Positions 58,771 through 64,000 of a stretch of DNA of 64,000 nt are shown piece after piece; position 1 is the stretch's first letter, and the number at the start of each line of letters is the position of its first letter. The position numbers and the translations under genes were made by a program. This DNA comes from Bacteroidaceae bacterium. GTDB taxonomy: Bacteria > Bacteroidota > Bacteroidia > Bacteroidales > Bacteroidaceae. The DNA is taken from contig JAFXTO010000005.1 in assembly GCA_017535725.1 (NCBI GenBank), forward strand, positions 78,624 to 142,623. The letters are read 5' to 3'. Under the pieces are notes generated by a model. The model did not search any database. It was not told the origin of the DNA and saw only the letters and a list, made by a program, of their open reading frames with translations.

Positions 58771-60030
58771 TCACTCAGCCCTCAGCGCCTCGATGGGTCT
58801 TATCCTTGCGGCCTTCAGCGCGGGCATTAAGCCCGCTATCGTACCGGCAATAATGAGTACTATCGTGACGCCCAGACAGGTGCCGAGCCCCACGGTTGGA
58901 TTGACGAAGACGGTGGTGGTGAAGAGTCCCGTCTCGATGGGTTTGGAGCCGAGAGTTGCGTCCATATAGAGGTTGGCTCCGAAGCCAAGGAGCATTCCGA
59001 TATATCCGAAGAAGCCCGTGACAATGATACTTTCCACGATGATGATTCGCAGGATGTTCATGGGCGAGGCACCGATAGCCTTGCGGATTCCAAACTCGCG
59101 TGTGCGCTCGCGTACCGTGATTAACATAATGTTAGAGACGCCAACGATTCCGCTCAGCAACGTGAACAGCCCAATCACCCAAAGCGCTGTGCGGATGATA
59201 TTCATTCCCTTTGCCATCTGCATAGCTTGCGTGAAACGGTTCCAAATCCAGATAGCATCCTCATCATCGGGCGCAGCTTGGTGTTGCCGGTTGACGGTGG
59301 CCCGATACCGCTTTTCGAAGGCCTCGTTCTCCTGCTCGGTAGCGAGGCCATGAAAAGTGAAGTTGATTCGTCCCACGCGGTTGCCGTAGTTATAGATGGT
59401 CTGCAAGGTCGTGAATGGGACGGTCACCTCTGTGCTCATGCGGCTCTTGTCCTCCTTTTCGATACCAATCACCGTAAAGGCCAAATCCCCGACCTTCACG
59501 GTCTTGCCATTCAACGAACGGGGATTGTGAGGCACGAGTTCGCGTGCCTGGTTTTCGGGAATAATCAACACCTTGCGCTGGTCACGAATATCGATATCAT
59601 TGATGAAACGACCCGCCACGATTTCCTTCTTGTTGATTTCCTGGTCCATGGGATAGACACCACGCAGACTGCTGCTGACGTAGTTTTCGCCCACGGAAAT
59701 GGTGACTCCACTCGCATAGAGGATGGCACCCGCCTTATCCACATTCTGCGAGAAACGGGTCTGTGTTATCGCGAGGTCGTTGTTATCCAACTGAATATCG
59801 CGTCCTTCCTGCAAGCCGCCGTAGGCCTTGGAAGTCATGCCGCCGAAGACCATCATGGAGTTATCCACATAGCGATCGTTGTTCTCCTGTTGTGCATTGA
59901 TGAGTCCATTGCCAGCCCCCAACAGCACGATAAGCATGAAGATACCCCACGCCACGGCGAATCCCGTGAGTGAGGTGCGCAGCTTGTTCCTACGCGCTGT
60001 CTGCCATATTTCAGCAATAAGCTCTATCAT
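58771..60030 (-). CDS. MacB-like ABC transporter permease (first)
   Basis: A 419-residue FtsX/MacB-type permease, paralogous to the next gene. It starts MIELIAEIWQTARRNKLRTSLTGFAVAWGIFMLIVLLGAG, has a periplasmic domain with GRFINDIDIRDQRKVLIIP, and ends with a coupling helix GVSNIMLITVRERTREFGIRKAIGASPMNILRIIIVESIIVTG followed by ALKAARIRPIEALRAE. Two separate permeases with one ATPase make a heterodimeric exporter likely. The spacer before it contains TTTTCTCGATTAAACG repeats. Confidence 0.93.
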   Translation of the reverse strand: MIELIAEIWQTARRNKLRTSLTGFAVAWGIFMLIVLLGAGNGLINAQQENNDRYVDNSMMVFGGMTSKAYGGLQEGRDIQLDNNDLAITQTRFSQNVDKAGAILYASGVTISVGENYVSSSLRGVYPMDQEINKKEIVAGRFINDIDIRDQRKVLIIPENQARELVPHNPRSLNGKTVKVGDLAFTVIGIEKEDKSRMSTEVTVPFTTLQTIYNYGNRVGRINFTFHGLATEQENEAFEKRYRATVNRQHQAAPDDEDAIWIWNRFTQAMQMAKGMNIIRTALWVIGLFTLLSGIVGVSNIMLITVRERTREFGIRKAIGASPMNILRIIIVESIIVTGFFGYIGMLLGFGANLYMDATLGSKPIETGLFTTTVFVNPTVGLGTCLGVTIVLIIAGTIAGLMPALKAARIRPIEALRAE

Positions 60031-60225
60031 TATTCAAGTTCTTTTTTCGTTATTTCGACCTGCGGCCCCGTTTTTTTTTTTGTTATTTCGTTATTTCGTT
60101 ATTTCGATTCCTCGATTAAACGTTTTCTCGATTAAACGTTTTCTCGATTAAACGATTAAACGACACCTCATTATTTCTTTCAACCTTTCAACATTTCAAC
60201 CTTTCAACTTTTCAACCTTCAATCA
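60031..60225 (-). repeat. Mixed tandem arrays between ATPase and first permease
   Basis: Units of TTATTTCGTTATTTCG, then TTTTCTCGATTAAACG, then TTTCAACCTTTCAACA up to the ATPase stop codon, where GAAGGTTGAAAAG contains TGA. The spacer is 181 bp and holds no gene. Confidence 0.7.
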
Positions 60226-60874
60226 CTCCGTCCTTAATCCGAATAATTCTATTCGTCTGTGAGGCCACGTTGGGGTCGTGGGTCACGATGATCATCGTTA
60301 TCTTCTCCTCGCGGTTCAGCCGCTTCAGCAATTCCATCACATCCACTCCAGTCTTGCTGTCGAGGGCTCCCGTGGGTTCGTCGGCCAGAATAATCTGCGG
60401 CCGGGTGACCAGGGCTCGGGCTATGGCTACACGCTGACGCTGACCGCCTGACATCTCATTGGGATAGTGCGTAGCCCAGTCCGTGAGCCCCATTTTCTCC
60501 AGCTCCTCCATAGCCATCTGATGGCGTTTGCGACGGGAGACGCCCTGATAGAACAGCGGCAACTCCACGTTCTCCACGGCCGTCTTGAATCCGATGAGGT
60601 TGAACGACTGGAAGATGAAACCTATCATGCGGTTACGGTACTCGGCAGCACGCGTCTCGCTGAGACCTTTGATGAGCGTACCTGCCAAGCGGTACTCGCC
60701 CTCGTCGTAGTCATCAAGAATACCTAATATATTCAATAAGGTGGATTTGCCAGAACCAGACGCGCCCATGATACTGACCAACTCGCCCTCGGCAATGTCG
60801 AGGTCGATGCCCTTCAGCACATGCAGCGGCTGGGCGCCAGCGTAGGTTTTGTGGACTCCATGGAGATGTATCAC
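60212..60874 (-). CDS. ABC transporter ATP-binding protein (LolD/MacB-type)
   Basis: A 220-residue ATPase. The sequence has Walker A MGASGSGKSTLLNILG, a Q-loop in FIFQSFNLIGFKTAVENVELP, signature MSGGQRQRVAIARAL, Walker B IILADEPTGALD and the H-loop IIVTHD, all intact. The family energises FtsX-type permeases exporting lipoproteins, antibiotics or peptides. It heads a minus-strand operon of ATPase, two permeases, adaptor and DUF389 protein. Promoter at 60948-60955, divergent from the lipoprotein gene. Confidence 0.95.
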   Translation of the reverse strand: MIHLHGVHKTYAGAQPLHVLKGIDLDIAEGELVSIMGASGSGKSTLLNILGILDDYDEGEYRLAGTLIKGLSETRAAEYRNRMIGFIFQSFNLIGFKTAVENVELPLFYQGVSRRKRHQMAMEELEKMGLTDWATHYPNEMSGGQRQRVAIARALVTRPQIILADEPTGALDSKTGVDVMELLKRLNREEKITMIIVTHDPNVASQTNRIIRIKDGVIEG

Positions 60875-60947
60875 TTTTGCTTAGTTTAGAGTTTGAATAT
60901 GAAAGTAGAGAGTGAGGGGGCTTAACGTTTTGTGTTGAATTTGGGTG

Positions 60948-60955
60948 CAAAGGTA
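60948..60955 (-). promoter_or_regulatory. Promoter -7 element of efflux operon
   Basis: TACCTTTG on the minus strand, 73 bases before the ATPase start. Confidence 0.6.
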
Positions 60956-61050
60956 CTGCTTCTTTATGGGTTTGACGAAAAAGAAATGTGAAAAGTTGCA
61001 ATTTGCGTCATAAACTTTGTGAAATGCTTGTTCACATCACCAAAAAGACC

Positions 61051-61058
61051 TATTTTTG
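61051..61058 (+). promoter_or_regulatory. Promoter of rSAM/lipoprotein locus
   Basis: TATTTTTG with TTG 20 bases upstream (61028-61030), 17 bases before the ATG at 61076. Confidence 0.6.
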
Positions 61059-61075
61059 CCCATCCAATCACAATT

Positions 61076-61291
61076 ATGACACCAAAGCGCATCTATTTCC
61101 GTGCCCTTCAAGGGCTATTGGCACTGCTCGGATTTGGAACTGCCTTCAGTTGTTTCCCGCCCGAACCCAAGTGCCTCTACGGGCCGCCCATTGAGGACTA
61201 TCGGGATTCCACCGAGCAGGAACAGGCCTCAGAAGTGAAACCGCTGTTTGATATAGAAGAAACAGAAGAAGAAATATCAGAAGATGAGTGA
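61076..61291 (+). CDS. Small putative lipoprotein associated with radical SAM enzyme (1)
   Basis: A 71-residue protein with a lipoprotein-type leader (YFRALQGLLALLGFGTAFSC, Cys26 as candidate lipidation site). A short mature part EPKCLYGPPIEDYRDS and an acidic tail follow. The motif LYGPP..(D/K)YR is shared with the second small protein at 62394-62636. I recall a Bacteroidales family of rSAM-associated lipoproteins with a YGxP motif (TIGR04134-like). The gene overlaps the radical SAM start by eight bases, implying coupled translation. It may be the substrate of the enzyme; this is inference. Confidence 0.8.
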   Translation: MTPKRIYFRALQGLLALLGFGTAFSCFPPEPKCLYGPPIEDYRDSTEQEQASEVKPLFDIEETEEEISEDE

Positions 61292-62372
61292 CCGCCTGAC
61301 ACTTCGCCGCCGTCTGGCTCTTGAGATAGCCCGCAAGCTCTACCAACAAGTGGAGCGTGAGCATCCCTTGCGCCAGCTGTTCTGGGAATGCACCCTGCGC
61401 TGCAACGTCCATTGTCGGCATTGCGGCAGCGACTGCAAGCGGGTGGCGGGTGTCGAGGATATGCCCGCCGAGGATTTCCTGCGGGTGCTGGACAGCGTGG
61501 CGGCGAAGTGCAACCCGCACGACGTTTTTGTCATCCTCACGGGAGGAGAGCCGCTGGTGCGCGAGGATTTGGAAGAGGTGGCGGCAGAAATCTATCGCAG
61601 AGGGTTCCCGTGGGGACTTGTCACCAATGGTCTGGCACTCACCCCAGAACGCTTCAAGGCATTACGGCAAGCTGGTATGCACAGCGTAGCGCTCAGCCTC
61701 GATGGATTGGAAGCTAACCACAATTGGCTGCGCGGCCACAAGGACTCGTTCCGCATGACCTCTCAGGCTATAGACCTACTCGTCAACTCTGATGTGCGAT
61801 TTGATTGTGTGACGTGCGTCAATCGACGCAACTACAGCGAGCTCCCCGCTATCCGCGACTTCCTCATCCAGAAAGGTGTGCTGGAATGGCGCATTTACAC
61901 CATCTTCCCCATGGGACGCGCCAAGAACGACCCGGATATGCGACTCTCCGGCGAGGAGTTCCGCGGCGTCTTCGAGTTCATCAAGCAGACGCGCAAGGAG
62001 GGATTCATCAAAGCCAGCTATGGCTGCGAGGGCTACCTCGGCAACTACGAGGGCGACGTGCGCGACCACTTCTTCCACTGCCAGGCGGGCATCACCGTGG
62101 GCAGCGTCATGGCAGACGGAGCCATCGCCGCCTGCGCCAGTATCCGCTCGGACTACAACCAGGGAAATATCTATGAGGACGACTTCATGGACGTCTGGGA
62201 ACACCGCTACCAGCCCCATCGCACCTTTGACTGGCGACGCACCGGCGACTGCAAGGACTGCCGACACTGGCGATACTGCCGAGGTAACGGTATGCACCTG
62301 CGAGACGATGAAGGCAAAACGATTCTATGCCATATGAAAAGGTTGCAGGAAACGGGGAAGTTGAAAAGTTGA
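61284..62372 (+). CDS. Radical SAM/SPASM enzyme of an rSAM/lipoprotein system
   Basis: A 362-residue radical SAM protein with a SPASM domain. The cluster motif is in LFWECTLRCNVHCRHCGSDC (CxxxCxxC from Cys at NVHCRHC, preceded and followed by further Cys). ILTGGEPLVREDL is the SAM-binding GGE. The C-terminal SPASM cysteines are in GAIAACASIRSDYNQGNIYED, CKDCRHWRYCRGNGMHL and ILCHMKRL. The family modifies peptides post-translationally. It matches what I recall as TIGR04133 (rSAM with lipoprotein partner). It lies between two small lipoprotein genes, the probable substrates. Confidence 0.88.
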   Translation: MSDRLTLRRRLALEIARKLYQQVEREHPLRQLFWECTLRCNVHCRHCGSDCKRVAGVEDMPAEDFLRVLDSVAAKCNPHDVFVILTGGEPLVREDLEEVAAEIYRRGFPWGLVTNGLALTPERFKALRQAGMHSVALSLDGLEANHNWLRGHKDSFRMTSQAIDLLVNSDVRFDCVTCVNRRNYSELPAIRDFLIQKGVLEWRIYTIFPMGRAKNDPDMRLSGEEFRGVFEFIKQTRKEGFIKASYGCEGYLGNYEGDVRDHFFHCQAGITVGSVMADGAIAACASIRSDYNQGNIYEDDFMDVWEHRYQPHRTFDWRRTGDCKDCRHWRYCRGNGMHLRDDEGKTILCHMKRLQETGKLKS

Positions 62373-62393
62373 AAGATTAAAATATATACGCTT

Positions 62394-62636
62394 ATGAAAA
62401 AAATCACCAAATTATCCACGATGGTCCTCACCAGCCTGCTCGTACTGCTGGGATTTGGAGGATGCAAGTCTGTCAAGAAAGCCAGCAAGGACGAAAATCA
62501 GACTGCAAAGGACTCTATATCATTCGACCAGCTCAAAGGCCGTCCCATAGAGATTCAAAAGGACGACCCCACCCGTATGAGAGTGCTGTATGGACCTCCA
62601 CCATCTAAGTATCGCAACACACAAGAGTCCAAGTAA
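62394..62636 (+). CDS. Small putative lipoprotein associated with radical SAM enzyme (2)
   Basis: An 80-residue protein with a lipoprotein leader (MVLTSLLVLLGFGGC, Cys24) and a charged body ending MRVLYGPPPSKYRNTQESK. It shares LLGFG in the leader and LYGPP..(K)YR near the C-terminus with the gene at 61076-61291, though the segments between differ. It starts 21 bases after the radical SAM stop. No other family is recognised. Confidence 0.8.
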   Translation: MKKITKLSTMVLTSLLVLLGFGGCKSVKKASKDENQTAKDSISFDQLKGRPIEIQKDDPTRMRVLYGPPPSKYRNTQESK

Positions 62637-62657
62637 AGGCTACTAACTATTGCTCCT

Positions 62658-62779
62658 AAGTGGGTGTTAATAATTAGAATGCATAAAACTAATTACGAAC
62701 ACCCTTAACAAAAACAGATTGCACAGATTAAACAGATTCGATTCTGTTATAATCTGTGCAATCCGTGTAATCTGTGGTC
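62658..62779. repeat. Composite repeat: AAGTGGGTG element copy D plus AATCTGTG inverted repeat
   Basis: Inverted repeat AAGTGGGTGTTA...AACACCCTT (62658-62706), then AACAAAAACAGATTGCACAG to GTGTAATCTGTGGT (62712-62779). The same two parts in the same order occur at 41538-41677. Confidence 0.75.
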
Positions 62780-62821
62780 AGTAACTAAAGTTTCCCACCC
62801 TTATGATTTGCATCGTGTGAA

Positions 62822-62962
62822 AGACGCCAAAGGCGTCTCCGCTCAGTAACCGGGGGTGCGAAGTACCCCCAGAATGCCCGACGACAGGAAACATGCACCC
62901 TAAAAGGATGCCCCAGCACGCTGTTCGGCGAAAGGTTACGGGTAGGCGACCCATTCAGGTCG
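62822..62962. other. Highly folded sequence, candidate structured RNA or dispersed element
   Basis: Five hairpins are visible: AGACGCC/GGCGTCT (62822-62838), GGGGGT/ACCCCC (62852-62870), GCACCCT with AGGATGC (one mismatch, 62895-62911), a CGC/GCG stem (62920-62930) and CGACC/GGTCG (62947-62962). GTAACC at 62846 pairs with GGTTAC at 62934, closing a multibranch loop. No reading frame covers it. Strand is undecided; it lies 23 bases beyond the stop codon of the coiled-coil gene. Confidence 0.4.
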
Positions 62963-62984
62963 ATTTACCATTCAGCTGGCGGTA

Positions 62985-63434
62985 TTACTTGTAAATCTTG
63001 TCGATAGCTTTCTGCGCCTTCTGACGAGCCTTCTCAGCCTTTTCGACTTCCTTTTGAGCTTTTTCTGCACGTTTAGCTTGCTTAGCCTCGGCCTTGGCCT
63101 TGGCTTGTGCCTCTTTCACAGCCTTCTGTACACCTTTCTGTTCGCCCTGCAGGCGTTTCAGTTCAGCTTTGGCCTCTTTCAGTTTTTGCTGAGCATTCTT
63201 CACATCCAGATTAGCCTGCTTCACCAAAGAGTTCTGCTGCTGAATCTGTTTTTTGATAACATCCACCTGTTCGATGGCTACCTGTTCAGCTTCCTTGGCA
63301 TCGCGGGCAGAACGGACTGCTGCAGCTGCATTAACGACGGGAACAGCGAGAACACTGTCTCTGAATGTTTGCTGGGCATCAGCATGACCAACAAATCCTG
63401 CCAACAAGGCGAATACGAGAATTAACTTTTTCAT
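62985..63434 (-). CDS. Exported coiled-coil protein, unknown
   Basis: A 149-residue protein with a signal peptide (MKKLILVFALLAGFVGHADA) and a mature part that is nearly all coiled coil. Heptads of Ala, Lys, Glu and Gln run from residue 40 to the end (KEAEQVAIEQVDVIKKQIQQQNS, AKAKAEAKQAKRAEKAQKEVEKAEKARQKAQKA). It would form a periplasmic rod. I do not recognise a named family. The promoter at 63531-63538 leaves a leader of about 90 bases. The folded sequence at 62822-62962 lies just past its stop codon. Confidence 0.75.
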   Translation of the reverse strand: MKKLILVFALLAGFVGHADAQQTFRDSVLAVPVVNAAAAVRSARDAKEAEQVAIEQVDVIKKQIQQQNSLVKQANLDVKNAQQKLKEAKAELKRLQGEQKGVQKAVKEAQAKAKAEAKQAKRAEKAQKEVEKAEKARQKAQKAIDKIYK

Positions 63435-63530
63435 TACACTATCTTTATAAAGAATTAAAAACTAAGACAATAATAATCTAAAACTGAGACAATAACAATT
63501 AAAATCTGCGTCAATGATTAAAAACTGCTG

Positions 63531-63538
63531 CAAAAATA
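63531..63538 (-). promoter_or_regulatory. Promoter -7 element of coiled-coil gene
   Basis: TATTTTTG on the minus strand, 97 bases before the start at 63434. The stretch 63540-63690 holds nothing I can identify. Confidence 0.45.
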
Positions 63539-63690
63539 ATAAATAAATTCGATTCCTCCATCTCTCAGACAGTTCATTTTGATAATTATTAATAATTATT
63601 GACGATTCTTTGACATCTATCAATCCCGTCACCCATTAACTTCTTCACTTCCACAACTCCTTTTGCATCCTAAAGCCGCGTCATGAGTCA

Positions 63691-63844
63691 CATGAACCTA
63701 CGTGCATCGGCACATGAAGCCAGGTGGATTGGCTCATGAACCTACGTGGATTGGCCTATGAAGCTAGGTGGATTGGCTTATGAAGCTGGGTGGATTGGCG
63801 CATGAAGCTACTTGCATTGGCTTATGAACCTACGTGCATCGGCA
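63691..63844 (+). repeat. 22-bp direct repeat array, seven units
   Basis: Seven units of exactly 22 bp, of the form YATGAASCTAGGTGGATTGG plus C and one variable base, without spacers. Period and bases (TGAA...CATCGGC) match the array at 22352-22483. The last two units run into the coding region of the partial HTH-like gene. Confidence 0.85.
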
Positions 63845-64000
63845 GGTTTTACCACTTGGTGGCCAAGGCCGACGAGCAGGGGATGGTACGGTTGAGCGTG
63901 AACGAGTGCGCACGGCGGCTGGGTATTGACAGAAAATGGATTGAACGCCGACTCGCAGAAATGCAGCAGCGGTCAATAATTGACCAACAAACGACCAACA
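63802..64000 (+). CDS. Partial HTH-like protein starting in the repeat array
   Basis: An open frame of 66 residues that leaves the window. It begins MKLLALAYEPTCIG within the last two repeat units and continues RFYHLVAKADEQGMVRLSVNECARRLGIDRKWIERRLAEM. The segment LSVNECARRLGIDRKWIERRLAEM reads as a helix-turn-helix (winged-helix) DNA-binding unit. A TGA closes the frame at 63781-63783, seven codons upstream. I do not recognise the family; a repeat-binding regulator or replication initiator is possible but not shown. The start codon could also be later (Met at EQGMV). Confidence 0.6.
   Translation, partial: MKLLALAYEPTCIGRFYHLVAKADEQGMVRLSVNECARRLGIDRKWIERRLAEMQQRSIIDQQTTN

Noticed and set aside
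63691-63844. CRISPR-like regular repeats at right end
   Set aside because: Same reason: contiguous 22-bp units with no unique spacers.

Overview
The window looks like a chromosomal segment of a Bacteroidales bacterium, most like Prevotella or a close relative. Three things support this. The -7 promoter motif TAnnTTTG recurs in front of genes on both strands. Several families typical of Bacteroidetes are present (DUF4295 beside rpmG, DUF4286 beside ruvC, a serine palmitoyltransferase, DUF2264, a large acidic/basic insert in Rho, an rSAM/lipoprotein locus). GC content is moderate and intergenic spacers are AT-rich. About 60 protein genes and two tRNA genes can be supported; most are housekeeping or metabolic, and I see no prophage, integrase or CRISPR array.

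Layout. 1-6.4 kb (minus): ftsY (partial), DUF4295-rpmG-rpmB, pncC, tsaD, map, a sodium:solute symporter, an acidic-tailed unknown. 6.6-6.8 kb: two identical tRNA-Lys(CTT). 6.9-9.3 kb: divergent sphingolipid pair (serine palmitoyltransferase and lipid kinase). 9.4-13.6 kb (plus): YgiQ-type radical SAM, small exported protein, C69 dipeptidase. 13.7-15.5 kb (minus): DUF2264 and DUF1573 proteins. 15.7-18 kb (plus): DUF4286, ruvC, double ABC ATPase. 18.1-22.2 kb: ABC-F (minus) and rho (plus), then a 500-bp repeat island. 22.7-28.4 kb (minus): SNF2 helicase with a large unknown partner, queF, a macrodomain-like protein. 28.4-33.8 kb (minus): sialic-acid utilisation operon (lyase, mutarotase, symporter, epimerase). 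34-38.5 kb (plus): preQ1 riboswitch, VUT transporter, queC, TlpA-like thioredoxin, RNase Z, a T9SS-CTD-like mini-protein. 38.5-39.4 kb: gene-free inverted-repeat island. 39.4-41 kb: ECF sigma/anti-sigma-like/Spy-like stress set. 41.7-54.7 kb (minus): ACT protein and two phenylacetate-CoA ligases, GH67 alpha-glucuronidase with symporter and porin, aminotransferase, IorB-IorA, nitrilase. 54.9-60.9 kb (minus): DUF389 and a MacAB-like efflux set. 61-62.6 kb (plus): radical SAM enzyme flanked by two small lipoproteins sharing a YGPP motif. 62.8-64 kb: a highly folded sequence, a coiled-coil exported protein, and a 22-bp repeat array running into a partial HTH-like gene.

The most unusual feature is the repeats. 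A GC-rich palindromic element occurs about eleven times, mostly as inverted pairs bracketing AT-rich spacers between genes. In four genes (tsaD, epimerase, mutarotase, symporter) one copy is translated, in the same frame each time, as the N-terminal peptide. A second hairpin, with loop TTTTC and covarying stems, lies inside three genes. A third family (AAGTAGGTG...CACCTACTT) marks intergenic spacers, twice followed by an AATCTGTG-type inverted repeat. Two arrays with the same 22-bp period, 41 kb apart, share a consensus. Many spacers carry private short tandem repeats that begin at, or supply, the stop codon of the adjoining gene.

Functional links. QueF, QueC and the riboswitch-controlled VUT transporter form a queuosine supply pathway. 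The aminotransferase, IorAB, PaaK and ACT genes fit oxidation of aromatic 2-oxoacids to aryl-acetates. The sialic-acid operon supplies all steps from uptake to N-acetylglucosamine-type epimerisation, and its mutarotase and symporter appear to be one ancestral protein interrupted by a single TGA inside repeat insertions.
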